Shown one piece after another: positions 16,562 through 24,957 of a DNA stretch of 64,000 bases; positions within the stretch are counted from its first letter, which is position 1; the number at the start of each line of letters is the position of its first letter. A program made the position numbers and the translations under genes. Under the pieces are notes generated by a model. It saw only the letters and a program-made list of their open reading frames with translations, was not told the origin of the DNA and ran no database searches. The stretch spans positions 1-64,000 of the forward strand of contig JACIYN010000029.1 in assembly GCA_014359885.1 (NCBI GenBank). Reading direction: 5' to 3'. Source of the stretch: Desulfacinum sp. (lineage in GTDB: Bacteria > Desulfobacterota > Syntrophobacteria > Syntrophobacterales > DSM-9756).

Positions 16562-16707
16562 AATGAGTGACGAGTGGCGAGTGGCGAGTGACGAGTGGCG
16601 AGTGACGAGTGATGGGTGATGGGTGACGAGTGATGGGTGATGGGTGATGGGTGATGGGTGATGGGTGATGGGTGATGGGTGAGGAGTGGGGAGTGGGGAG
16701 TGGGGGA
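16562..16707. repeat. Degenerate 7-bp tandem repeat (GTGATGG/GAGTGAC)
   Basis: About twenty head-to-tail copies of a 7-base unit grade from GAGTGGC/GAGTGAC on the left to GTGATGG in the middle and GGGGAGT on the right. It fills the gap upstream of the 163-residue gene. The run is not CRISPR because there are no spacers. Confidence 0.9.
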
Positions 16708-16833
16708 GAGGAGAAAGAGGACCGGGAATGGATTCCAATGGGCACAGAAGGGCTCGGACGGCTGCGGAGAAAAATTATCCGCCCCGGCACTCTTCACTTC
16801 TTGCCCGTCACCCGTCACGCGTCACTTTTTCCC

Positions 16834-16892
16834 TTGACAGGGGCCTGGGGAAAAGTTTATTCAGCTTTCTGAATGATGGTTCATTCAGAAGG
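16834..16892 (+). promoter_or_regulatory. Promoter and paired TetR-type operators for the beta-oxidation operon
   Basis: TTGACA at 16834-16839 is followed 18 nt later by TATTCA (16858-16863). Overlapping the -10 is ATTCAG-cttt-CTGAAT (16859-16874), and overlapping it again is CTGAATGA-tggt-TCATTCAG (16869-16888), a perfect 8-bp-arm palindrome. The layout fits autorepression by the adjacent TetR protein. Confidence 0.7.
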
Positions 16893-17532
16893 AGGCACGG
16901 CCATCTCTCGCAACAACCACAAGAACTCCGACAAACGACGCCGCATTCTGGACGCGGCGGTGAGCGTCTTTGCCGAAAAGGGCTTCTTCCAGTCCAAGGT
17001 GTCCGAGATCGCCCGCATGGCCGGCGTGGCCGACGGCACCATCTACCTCTATTTCAAGAACAAGGACGACCTTCTCATCTCCATCTTCGAAGAGAAGATG
17101 CAGGAGATCAACATCAGCTTCCGCAAGGCCTTGGAAGAAGAAAAAGGCGCTCGATCCCGCTTCCGCAAGCTCATCCACATGCACCTGGCCGGCTTCCAGG
17201 CGTACCCGGAACTGGCCGCGGTCCTGCAAGTGGAGCTGCGGCAGAGCAGCCGTTTCATGCGCGGCTACAAGAAGGTGGAGCTGAAGAACTACCTGGATCT
17301 CATTGGGGAGGTCATCGAGCAGGGTCAAAAGGAGGGGGTTTTCCGCCCGGACATCCCGCTGGGCCTGGCCAAACGGCTGGTCTTCGGCACGTTGGACGAG
17401 GTGGTGTCCACGTGGGTGTTGGCCGGTCGGCCCTACGATCTGGAGACGTTGGCGGATCCCATCGTGGATCTTTTCCTCAAGGGCATCCAGCAGGATCCCC
17501 AAGGGGAGCGGAAGGAAAACGAAGCTCCGTGA
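16873..17532 (+). CDS. TetR-family regulator of fatty-acid degradation (FadR-like)
   Basis: Up to 219 residues; DNA-binding domain SDKRRRILDAAVSVFAEKGF, VSEIARMAGVADGTIYLYF, KNKDDLLISIFEEKM near the N-terminus, followed by a ligand-binding region. The context, directly upstream of acyl-CoA dehydrogenase, thiolase and a FadB-type gene, suggests that it senses acyl-CoA, as known for TetR-type FadR regulators. The start is odd: ATG 16873 lies inside the operator and only about 10 bases from the predicted -10, whereas the AAGGAGG at 16889-16895 is 7 nt from an ATC codon at 16903 and no ATG, GTG or TTG follows it nearby. Either the mRNA is nearly leaderless or ATC is used. Confidence 0.88.
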   Translation: MMVHSEGGTAISRNNHKNSDKRRRILDAAVSVFAEKGFFQSKVSEIARMAGVADGTIYLYFKNKDDLLISIFEEKMQEINISFRKALEEEKGARSRFRKLIHMHLAGFQAYPELAAVLQVELRQSSRFMRGYKKVELKNYLDLIGEVIEQGQKEGVFRPDIPLGLAKRLVFGTLDEVVSTWVLAGRPYDLETLADPIVDLFLKGIQQDPQGERKENEAP

Positions 17533-17586
17533 CGGCCCGGACGGACCGGACACGGACAGAGCGACCAACAAGGGGAGGACACGGTC

Positions 17587-19446
17587 ATGAAGCTGCTGGT
17601 GGATGAAAGGGACCTCAAGTTCGTTCTTTACGAACAGCTGAACGTGGAGGATCTGTGCAAGTATCCCAGGTGGGAAGAGTATTCCAAGGAAATGTTCGAC
17701 ATGGCCTTGGAGCAGGCCGAGAAGCTGGCCGAGCAGGAATTCTACCCCACCAACAAGAAGGGGGACCAGGAAGGATGCCGGTTTGAGAACGGCCTGGTGA
17801 AGGTCCCCGAATGTTTCCACCAGCCCTATCGGCTCTACTGCGAGGGCGGCTGGCTGGCCATGGCCGACGATCCGGAAGTGGGCGGTCAGGGTTTTCCCGC
17901 CACCGTGGCCAACGGCTGCGTGGAATTCTTCGCCGCCGCCAACTGGGCCCTGCTCATGTACCCGGGCCTGACCCACGGCGCCGCCCGGCTGCTCCAGCGC
18001 TACGGCACCCCGGAACTCCAGGAAAAGTACATGTACAAGATGTTTTCCGGCGAATGGGGCGGCACCATGTGCCTGACGGAAGCCGGCGCCGGAAGCGACG
18101 TGGGCAATCTGCGCACCAAGGCCATCCCGGTGGGCGACGGGACCTACAAGATCGAAGGCCAGAAGATCTTCATCTCCTCGGGCATGCACGATCTCACCGA
18201 GAACATCGTGCACATGGTGCTGGCCCGCATCGAAGGGGCCCCCAAGGGAACCAAGGGCATCTCCATCTTCCTGGTGCCGCGGCTTCTGGTGGACGACAAC
18301 GGCAACCTGGTGGACAACGACGTGCACTGCGCCGGCATCGAACACAAGATGGGCATCCACGGCTCGTCCACCTCCGTTCTCAACTTCGGTGAAAACGGCA
18401 AGTGCATCGGCTATTTGATGGGCCAGGAAAACAAGGGCATGCGCATCATGTTCGACATGATGAACGAAGCCCGCCTCTTCGTGGGGATGCAGGGCCTGGG
18501 CCATGCCAGCGCCGCCTACCTCCACGCCCTCCAGTACGCCAAGGAGCGCATCCAGGGTACGCCTGTGGAACGCATGAAGGACCCGGGGGCGGAACGGGTG
18601 GCCATCATCAACCATCCCGACGTGCGCCGCATGCTCATGTTCATGAAGGCCAGCACGGAAGGCATCCGCGGGCTGCTCCACTTGACCGCCTATTGCATCG
18701 ACCGGACCGAGGTGGCCGAAAGCGAAGAGGAAAGAGAGCTTTACCAGGGCTACGTGGATCTTCTCATCCCCATCGTCAAGTCCGTGGGAAGCGATCTGGG
18801 CTTCCGGGTCTGCGAGACGGCCGTGCAGGTTTACGGCGGATACGGTTACACCTCCGAGTACCCGGTGGAACAGTTCCTGCGCGATTGCAAGATCGCCTCC
18901 ATCTACGAAGGCACCAACGGCATCCAGGCCCTGGACCTGGTGGGCCGCAAGATCGCCATGAAGCGCGGACGGCTCTTCATGAACGCCGTCAAGTTCAGCC
19001 GCGAAATGGTGGCCAGGTTCAAGAAGAACTACCGCATGCGGGAAATGATCGAGATCTACGAAGAGGCCGCCGAGAGCCTGGTGCAGGTCACCAAGTTCTT
19101 CGGCCTGAAGGGCATGACCGACGAGTTCCACGTGCCCATCCTCTACGCCAAGCCGTACCTGGATCTGTTCGGCGACGTGGCCATCGGCCTCAATTTCCTG
19201 TGGCAGGCCTACATCGCCGACCGCAAGCTCCAGGAAATCTTCGCCGACCACAATGCCAAGGACGAAAAGGCTCAAAGGGCTCTGCTGGAATCCAACCGCA
19301 GCGCCGCCTTCTACGCCGGCAAGATCGCCTCGGCCAAGTTCTGGATGACCCAGGTGCTCACCCAGGCTTCGGGCAAGGCGCGCGCCATCATGCTGAGCGA
19401 CAAGTCGCCCCTTGAAATTCCGGAAACCGGCTTCGCGCTGGTCTAA
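17587..19446 (+). CDS. Acyl-CoA dehydrogenase, long (about 620-residue) form
   Basis: A 619-residue FAD-dependent acyl-CoA dehydrogenase with a C-terminal extension domain, as is common in syntrophic and sulfate-reducing bacteria. Motifs: GGTMCLTEAGAGSDVGNLRT near residue 155, AVQVYGGYGYTSEYPVEQFL near 412, and DCKIASIYEGTNGIQALDLV near 435. It catalyses the first oxidation of beta-oxidation; electrons would go to ETF, not encoded here. Second gene of the TetR operon, 54 nt after tetR, and 71 nt before the thiolase. Chain-length specificity is not evident. Confidence 0.93.
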   Translation: MKLLVDERDLKFVLYEQLNVEDLCKYPRWEEYSKEMFDMALEQAEKLAEQEFYPTNKKGDQEGCRFENGLVKVPECFHQPYRLYCEGGWLAMADDPEVGGQGFPATVANGCVEFFAAANWALLMYPGLTHGAARLLQRYGTPELQEKYMYKMFSGEWGGTMCLTEAGAGSDVGNLRTKAIPVGDGTYKIEGQKIFISSGMHDLTENIVHMVLARIEGAPKGTKGISIFLVPRLLVDDNGNLVDNDVHCAGIEHKMGIHGSSTSVLNFGENGKCIGYLMGQENKGMRIMFDMMNEARLFVGMQGLGHASAAYLHALQYAKERIQGTPVERMKDPGAERVAIINHPDVRRMLMFMKASTEGIRGLLHLTAYCIDRTEVAESEEERELYQGYVDLLIPIVKSVGSDLGFRVCETAVQVYGGYGYTSEYPVEQFLRDCKIASIYEGTNGIQALDLVGRKIAMKRGRLFMNAVKFSREMVARFKKNYRMREMIEIYEEAAESLVQVTKFFGLKGMTDEFHVPILYAKPYLDLFGDVAIGLNFLWQAYIADRKLQEIFADHNAKDEKAQRALLESNRSAAFYAGKIASAKFWMTQVLTQASGKARAIMLSDKSPLEIPETGFALV

Positions 19447-19517
19447 TCCTTTGATCCCGTGAAACGGGGGAGGCCCCGGCCTCCCCCCGCCCCTTACGCT
19501 CAAAAGGAGGAAGTCTC

Positions 19518-20714
19518 ATGAAACCGAGAGACGTGGTACTGGTGGACGGCATTCGCACGGCATTCGGCAAGGCCGGTGAAAAGGGCATTTTCTGGATGAC
19601 CCGGGCCGACGACATGGTGGTGAAGGTCATTCGCGAGCTCATGCGCCGAAACCCCCAGGTGAAGCCCGAGATGGTGGAAGAAAACGTCTGGGGGGCCACC
19701 ACCCAGGAAGGCGACCAGGGCCTCACCATGGGCCGCACCACGGCCATCCTGGCCGGGCTCCCCGAATCCACGGCGGGATTTTCCGTGGACCGCATGTGCG
19801 CCGGCGGCATGACGGCTGTCACCTGCGCCGCCTCGGAAATCGCCATGGGCGCCTGCGATGTGGCCATCGCCGGCGGCGTGGAGCACATGGGCCACCATCC
19901 CATGGGCGCCACGGCGGACCCCAATCCCCGATTCCTCACCGAGAAGCTGGTTTCCGAGGACGCCCTGGTGATGGGAAAGACCGCCGAGAACCTGCATGAC
20001 ATGTTCCCCGAGATCACCAAGGAAATGGCGGACGAATACGCGCTGCTCTGCCAGAAGAAGGCCGCCAAGGCCTACCAGGAAGGCAAGATCCAGAAGATGA
20101 TCGTCCCCATGACCGTCTACACCAAGAACGGCTGGGTCGTGGCCGACCGGGACGAACAGCCCCGCCCGGACACCACTCTGGAAGGTCTCGCGGGCTTGCG
20201 CACGCCGTTCCGCGTCCAGGGCAAGGTGACCCCCGGCAACGCCTCGGGTTTGAACGACGGCGCCTGCGGCGTTCTGCTCATGACGGCGGAAAAGGCCAAG
20301 GAACTGGGCCTGAAGCCCAAGATGCGCCTGGTGGGCTACGCCTTTGCCGGCGTGAAGCCGGAGATCATGGGCTACGGCCCCATTCCCTCCACCAAGAAGG
20401 TGCTGGCCCGCACCGGCCTCAAATTCGACGACCTGGATGTGATCGAGCTCAACGAAGCCTTCGCCGTGCAGGCCATCGCCTTCATGAGGGAATTCGGCAT
20501 GAAGTTTCCCGATGACAAGCGCCTCAACCCCTACGGCGGGGCCATCGCCTTCGGGCATCCTCTGGCCTCCTCCGGTCCCCGCCTGATGGTGCACCTCATG
20601 CATTACTTCGAGGAACATCCGGAGGCCCGCTACGGTCTGGCCACCATGTGCGTGGGTCTGGGCCAGGGCGGTTCGGTCATCTGGGAAAACCTGCAGAACA
20701 CCAAATCCGAATAG
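19518..20714 (+). CDS. Acetyl-CoA acyltransferase (thiolase)
   Basis: A 398-residue thiolase for the last step of beta-oxidation. The acylated cysteine is in DRMCAGGMTAVTCAASE near residue 95; the C-terminal catalytic motifs are NPYGGAIAFGHPLASSGPRL near residue 340 and ATMCVGLGQGGS near 378; NEAFAVQAIAF is also present. ATG 19518 has AAAAGGAGGAAG upstream. Partner of the multifunctional FadB-type protein that begins 22 nt later. It could also run in the biosynthetic direction, but context argues for degradation. Confidence 0.95.
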   Translation: MKPRDVVLVDGIRTAFGKAGEKGIFWMTRADDMVVKVIRELMRRNPQVKPEMVEENVWGATTQEGDQGLTMGRTTAILAGLPESTAGFSVDRMCAGGMTAVTCAASEIAMGACDVAIAGGVEHMGHHPMGATADPNPRFLTEKLVSEDALVMGKTAENLHDMFPEITKEMADEYALLCQKKAAKAYQEGKIQKMIVPMTVYTKNGWVVADRDEQPRPDTTLEGLAGLRTPFRVQGKVTPGNASGLNDGACGVLLMTAEKAKELGLKPKMRLVGYAFAGVKPEIMGYGPIPSTKKVLARTGLKFDDLDVIELNEAFAVQAIAFMREFGMKFPDDKRLNPYGGAIAFGHPLASSGPRLMVHLMHYFEEHPEARYGLATMCVGLGQGGSVIWENLQNTKSE

Positions 20715-20736
20715 GGTGAGGCAAGGAGGGAATGTC

Positions 20737-22782
20737 ATGGGCGAACCGGTAACCCAATTTCTGGTCAACTTTTGGAACTCCCCCGTGGGCAAGATCGCCA
20801 TCGTGACCATGGACAACGGTCACGACTACAAGAAGCCCAACGTCTTCAGCGAAGCGGCCCTTCAGTCGCTCAACGAGGCCATCAACAAGGTGCTGGCCGA
20901 GGGCGACGTGAAAGGCCTCATGCTCACGGGAAAACCTTACATCTTCGCCGCCGGCGCGGATCTCACCCAGGTGCCCTTCGTGACCACCTTCGAGCAGGGC
21001 TACCAGATCGGCAAGGCCGGCCACACCATCATGAAGCGCCTCATGGACCTGCCCTTCCCCACGGTGGCCGCCTACAACGGCGTGGCCCTGGGCGGAGGCC
21101 TGGAAATCGGTCTGTATTGCGACTACCGCACGGTGGCCAAGAGCGTTCCGGCCATGGGATTCCCGGAGTGCTTCATCGGTCTCATCCCCGGCTGGGGCGG
21201 CTGCACCCTGGCCACCAAGCTTCTGGGGCCAGAAAAGGCCTTGGAGCTCATCGTCTTCAACGCCTTGAACCAGAACCGCATGATCAACGGCCCCCAGGCC
21301 TTTGAGATCGGCATCGCCGACCGATTGTTCGACGGCGCCGAATTCTTCGACGAGTCCCTCCAGTTCCTCGTGAACATCATCTCCGGCAAGGAGAAGGTGG
21401 AGCGCCCGGAGCCCAAGACCGCCAACCTGAAGGCCGCCGTGAGCAAGGCCAAGGCCTTCGTGGACAGCAAGGTCCACGGGGCGGCTCCGGCCCCCTACCG
21501 GGCCATCGAGCTCATCGAAGGCGCCGTGAAATGGGACATCGACCAGGGATTCGAGGAAGAAAACAAGGCCCTGGGCGACCTGGTCAAGAGCCGCCAGTGC
21601 AAGTGCTCCATCTACGCCTTCGACCTGGTGAACCGCTATGCCAAGAAGGTCAAGGGCATCCCGGACGTGAAGCCCAAGCCGGTCAAGAAGGTGGGCATCA
21701 TCGGCGCCGGCCTCATGGCGTCCCAGCTGGCCCAGGTCTTCATCTATCGGCTGGGGGTTCCGGTGGTGATGAAGGACATCAAGCAGGAGTTCGTGGACAA
21801 GGGCGTGGCCTACGTGCGGGGCGAATTCCAGAAGATGGTGGAAAAGGGCCGCATGCCCGAGGCCCGGGCCCGCTATCTTTCCAGCCTGGTCCACGGCACC
21901 CTGAGCTACGATGATTTCGCCGACTGCGACTTCGTCATCGAAGCCGTCTTCGAGCGGATGGACATCAAGAAACAGGTCTTCGCCGAGGTCGAGGCGGTGG
22001 TCAGTCCCGAGTGCATCCTGGCGACCAACACCTCCTCGCTCAGCGTCACCGAAATGGGATCGGATCTGAAACACCCGCAGCGGGTGATTGGCTTCCACTT
22101 CTTCAATCCCGTTGCCGTGCTGCCGCTGGTGGAAGTCATCAAGACGCCCCAGACCGACGACCAGACGCTGGCCACCGCCTTCGACCTGGCGAAAAAACTC
22201 AAGAAGACGGGTGTGCTGGTCAAGGACGCCCCGGCCTTCCTGGTGAACCGGCTGCTCACCAAGATGCTCTCCGACTGCCTGACCATGGTGGACGAAGGGG
22301 CCGACTTCATCCAGGTGGACGAGGCCCTGCTGGCTCTGGGCATGCCCATGGCTCCGTTCGACCTGCTGGCCCTGGTGGGCTTCCCGGTGGCCTATCACGT
22401 GTGCGAGACGTTGAACCGGGCCTTCGGCCCCGAGCGGTTCCCGCTCAACGCCAACTTCAAGAAGCTCATCGACGCCGGCATCAACAGCATCTACGTGCCC
22501 GGCTCCAAGGTGAAGAAGGTCAACCCGGAAGTGGAAAAGCTCTGGGAAAAGAAGGGCGACAAGGAGTTCCACCCCGACGAGATCCGCGACCGGGTGCTGA
22601 GCAACCTGGCCAAGGAAATCGACCTCATCCTCAAGGAGAAGGTGGTGGACAGCTCCCGGGATGTGGACCTGGCCATGATCATGGGGGCCGGCTGGCCGTT
22701 CTTCATGGGCGGCATCACCATGTATCTGGACATGGCGGGCATCACGCCCAAGGTGCTCCAGAAGGTGTTTTTCAGCTTCTGA
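20737..22782 (+). CDS. Fused enoyl-CoA hydratase / 3-hydroxyacyl-CoA dehydrogenase (FadB-type)
   Basis: A 681-residue bifunctional enzyme. The N-terminal crotonase domain has FAAGADLTQVPFVTTF near residue 70 and YNGVALGGGLEIGLYCDYRT near 112. The NAD-binding motif GIIGAGLMASQLAQ is near residue 320, and the dehydrogenase active site has NTSSLSVTEMG and RVIGFHFFNPVAVLPLVEVI near 450. ATG 20737 has AAGGAGGG upstream; the few in-frame codons before it are noncoding. It is slightly shorter than E. coli FadB. Last gene of the operon, followed by a strong hairpin with a T run at 23033. Confidence 0.93.
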   Translation: MGEPVTQFLVNFWNSPVGKIAIVTMDNGHDYKKPNVFSEAALQSLNEAINKVLAEGDVKGLMLTGKPYIFAAGADLTQVPFVTTFEQGYQIGKAGHTIMKRLMDLPFPTVAAYNGVALGGGLEIGLYCDYRTVAKSVPAMGFPECFIGLIPGWGGCTLATKLLGPEKALELIVFNALNQNRMINGPQAFEIGIADRLFDGAEFFDESLQFLVNIISGKEKVERPEPKTANLKAAVSKAKAFVDSKVHGAAPAPYRAIELIEGAVKWDIDQGFEEENKALGDLVKSRQCKCSIYAFDLVNRYAKKVKGIPDVKPKPVKKVGIIGAGLMASQLAQVFIYRLGVPVVMKDIKQEFVDKGVAYVRGEFQKMVEKGRMPEARARYLSSLVHGTLSYDDFADCDFVIEAVFERMDIKKQVFAEVEAVVSPECILATNTSSLSVTEMGSDLKHPQRVIGFHFFNPVAVLPLVEVIKTPQTDDQTLATAFDLAKKLKKTGVLVKDAPAFLVNRLLTKMLSDCLTMVDEGADFIQVDEALLALGMPMAPFDLLALVGFPVAYHVCETLNRAFGPERFPLNANFKKLIDAGINSIYVPGSKVKKVNPEVEKLWEKKGDKEFHPDEIRDRVLSNLAKEIDLILKEKVVDSSRDVDLAMIMGAGWPFFMGGITMYLDMAGITPKVLQKVFFSF

Positions 22783-22946
22783 GGGGAAAAGCACAAGGTC
22801 AAAGAAACAAGGGGAAAGGCGAAAGGGATGGGATCGAGGTCCCGAGCCCTTTCCCCAAAGCCATAAGGGGAAGTACCCGCAGGGTGCTTCCACGGTTTGC
22901 GGGCGGTGCCGAACTGAAAGGGGAAGGCGGTGCGGCACCGTCCGGA

Positions 22947-22972
22947 TCCCGACGGCCTTCGGGCCGTCGGGA
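22947..22972 (+). repeat. Strong hairpin with TTCG loop
   Basis: An 11-bp perfect stem TCCCGACGGCC closed by the stable TTCG tetraloop, 165 bases after the FadB-type gene. It has no T run, so it may be a processing or stabilising structure rather than a terminator. Confidence 0.65.
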
Positions 22973-23032
22973 CTCTTCCCAAAGCGGGTTCTGCCCGACC
23001 CGGTTGGAGGGGCTGGGAGAGGGCGTCACGAG

Positions 23033-23063
23033 GCGGCCGCCGGAAGGCGGCCGCTTCCTTTTT
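23033..23063 (+). terminator. Rho-independent terminator of the beta-oxidation operon
   Basis: A 9-bp stem GCGGCCGCC, loop ggaa, complementary arm GGCGGCCGC, then TTCCTTTTT. The GC stem followed by a T-rich run is the classic form. Confidence 0.8.
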
Positions 23064-23300
23064 CCATTCGGCATCTCTCCGTCTTATCCCAATTGCTTCA
23101 GACTCACATCCCTGCCTCTTTGGGGAAGGCCCAGCCCTTCGGGCCCGGCGCGCCACCTGTCGTATTTTTGCTCTTTTTTTTCAAGGGCCAACTTGGCTAT
23201 GAATAAACCATCCTTTAAGTGCCTTTGCCCTGAAACACCCAAACCGCCCATGCATGCGGAGGTGCGGTCGGATCGCACCCGCATTGTGAAAAGAGGGTTT

Positions 23301-24887
23301 ATGTGCAAGAAGCCCCGGACGCCGGCTCCTTCCGAAGCTCCGCCTCCAAGCGACATTTCCTCCGGCCCGTTGGATTTCATTTCCCAGGAGTGGGTGGTCG
23401 AAACCATTTCCGGGCTCCTCAATGTGGGGGTGGCCGTCGTATCCAAGGAGTATAAAGTCCTGTGGAGCAACCGTGTCCTGAAGGACCTCTTCGGCGAACC
23501 CGGGACCATGCCCTGCCACCTTTTTTACAACCAGGCGACGTCCCCGTGCCCGGGATGCGGAGTCAAGGAAATCTTCGAGAGGGGTGGGGGCAATGTGGTC
23601 CACAAACAGACGGGGCTGGACGCTCAAGGAGACCCCGTCTATTCAGAGATCATCGCAACGCCTATCCGGGACAAAAATGGAGAGATTTCGGCCGTTCTGG
23701 AACTGGTGATCCCCATCACCGAAAAGGTGCTTGCCCAGGAACGGAACAAGCGGCTTCACGAAAGGCTGGAGCGGGCCCAGAAGATGGACGCGGTGGCCAC
23801 CCTGGCCGGCGGGATCGCCCACAAGTTCAACAACCTGCTCACCATCCTGCTGGGCCATCTGGAGCTCATGGGCTTTCGAAGCCCGCCGGATGAGATGCAG
23901 GCGCACAGTATGGACCAAATGCGAGACGCCTGTCTGCAGATGCGGGACCTCACGGCCCAGCTTCTCGCCTATGCCCGAGGCGGCAAGTATCAGGTGGAAA
24001 AACGCTGTCTTGGTGAGTTCCTGGAAGAAGTCCTTCCCAAACTCCGCTACCATGTAGCCCCTACCGTCCGTCTGGACCTGCAGGTGGAGCCGGGGGGCTG
24101 GAAGGTGGAGGGGGATTTTTCCCAACTGCAGATGGTGCTGTCCGCCCTGCTGGCCAACGCCGGGGAAGCGGTGTCCGACCATGGAAATATCCTGGTGCGG
24201 TGCCGGAACGAAAACTTCGGCCCTGCCGAAGCCTCCGCAGCGGGTAACCTGCCTCCGGGCCCCTACGTCCACGTTTCCGTGCAGGACGACGGGGAGGGAA
24301 TGGACGAGACCACGCGCCGACGCGCCTTTGAGCCGTTCTTTTCCACGCGGTTCCAAGGCCGGGGCCTGGGACTGGCAGCGGCTTACGGCATCGTTCGCAA
24401 CCACAAAGGGGCCATTTCGCTGGAATCCTCCCCCGGTGAAGGCACCACGGTCCACGTCTATCTGCCCGCCGTGGATGCCCCTGTCGGGGCGGGGAAAGTG
24501 CCGCAAGCGAACGGGGCTGTGGTGCTTTTCATCGAAGATGAGCCCCTGGTCCGCCAGATAGCGGAGTCCATCCTGGAGGAGCTGGGGTACGAGGCGGTGT
24601 TTGCAGACGGTGCCGCCCAGGCCCTGGAAATCCTGGCTCAAAGCCGGACCCGCTTTGATTGGATCTTCATGGACGTGATCTTGCCCGACATGCACGGCCG
24701 GGAGCTTTTCCGTCGCATCCGGGCCCTCCTTCCCGAAAGCCGTATCATCGTGTGCAGCGGTTTCTCTTCCAGAGAAGAAGTTCGGGAGTTGCTGGACGCA
24801 GGGGCCTTGGCCTATCTCCCAAAGCCCTTCACGCCCACGGATCTGCAAAAGGCCGTATCGGAAGCCATGAAGAAACTCTCCCCGTAA
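23301..24887 (+). CDS. Hybrid sensor histidine kinase/response regulator with a cysteine-containing PAS domain
   Basis: About 528 residues. A PAS-like sensor (residues 35-150) contains Cys72, Cys83 and Cys86 (SPCPGCGVKEIFERG). The HisKA H-box is AGGIAHKFNNLLTILLGHLE with His174 (K where D is usual in HDFNN kinases). The ATPase region includes SVQDDGEGMDE and GRGLGLAAAYGIVRNHKG; a C-terminal receiver domain has the acceptor Asp458 in WIFMDVILPD. No membrane segments, so it is cytoplasmic. The start is uncertain: ATG 23301 has AAGAGGG close by, but in-frame ATGs at 23248 and 23199 exist. It lies downstream of the fatty-acid operon, behind a terminator. Its output partner is not adjacent. Confidence 0.85.
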   Translation: MCKKPRTPAPSEAPPPSDISSGPLDFISQEWVVETISGLLNVGVAVVSKEYKVLWSNRVLKDLFGEPGTMPCHLFYNQATSPCPGCGVKEIFERGGGNVVHKQTGLDAQGDPVYSEIIATPIRDKNGEISAVLELVIPITEKVLAQERNKRLHERLERAQKMDAVATLAGGIAHKFNNLLTILLGHLELMGFRSPPDEMQAHSMDQMRDACLQMRDLTAQLLAYARGGKYQVEKRCLGEFLEEVLPKLRYHVAPTVRLDLQVEPGGWKVEGDFSQLQMVLSALLANAGEAVSDHGNILVRCRNENFGPAEASAAGNLPPGPYVHVSVQDDGEGMDETTRRRAFEPFFSTRFQGRGLGLAAAYGIVRNHKGAISLESSPGEGTTVHVYLPAVDAPVGAGKVPQANGAVVLFIEDEPLVRQIAESILEELGYEAVFADGAAQALEILAQSRTRFDWIFMDVILPDMHGRELFRRIRALLPESRIIVCSGFSSREEVRELLDAGALAYLPKPFTPTDLQKAVSEAMKKLSP

Positions 24888-24906
24888 CGCATCACCGTCG
24901 CCTGTC

Positions 24907-24957
24907 CCCCGCCACTCCTCACGACTCACTCCTCACGACTCACGCCTCACGACTCAC
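24907..24957. repeat. Short tandem repeat (CTCACGACTCACxC)
   Basis: About three and a half copies of a 14-base unit close the gap between the convergent kinase and malQ genes and run into the last codon of malQ. Confidence 0.75.

Noticed and set aside
16562-16707. CRISPR array
   Set aside because: Repeats are directly adjacent 7-mers without unique spacers and there are no cas genes.
16541-16738. N-terminal extension rich in THHPSPI for the 163-residue gene
   Set aside because: It is only the translation of the 7-bp tandem repeat; no homology or ribosome site supports it.
16885-19503. Long minus-strand open frame opposite tetR and the acyl-CoA dehydrogenase gene
   Set aside because: Same antisense artefact; the plus-strand products carry intact conserved motifs and good ribosome sites.
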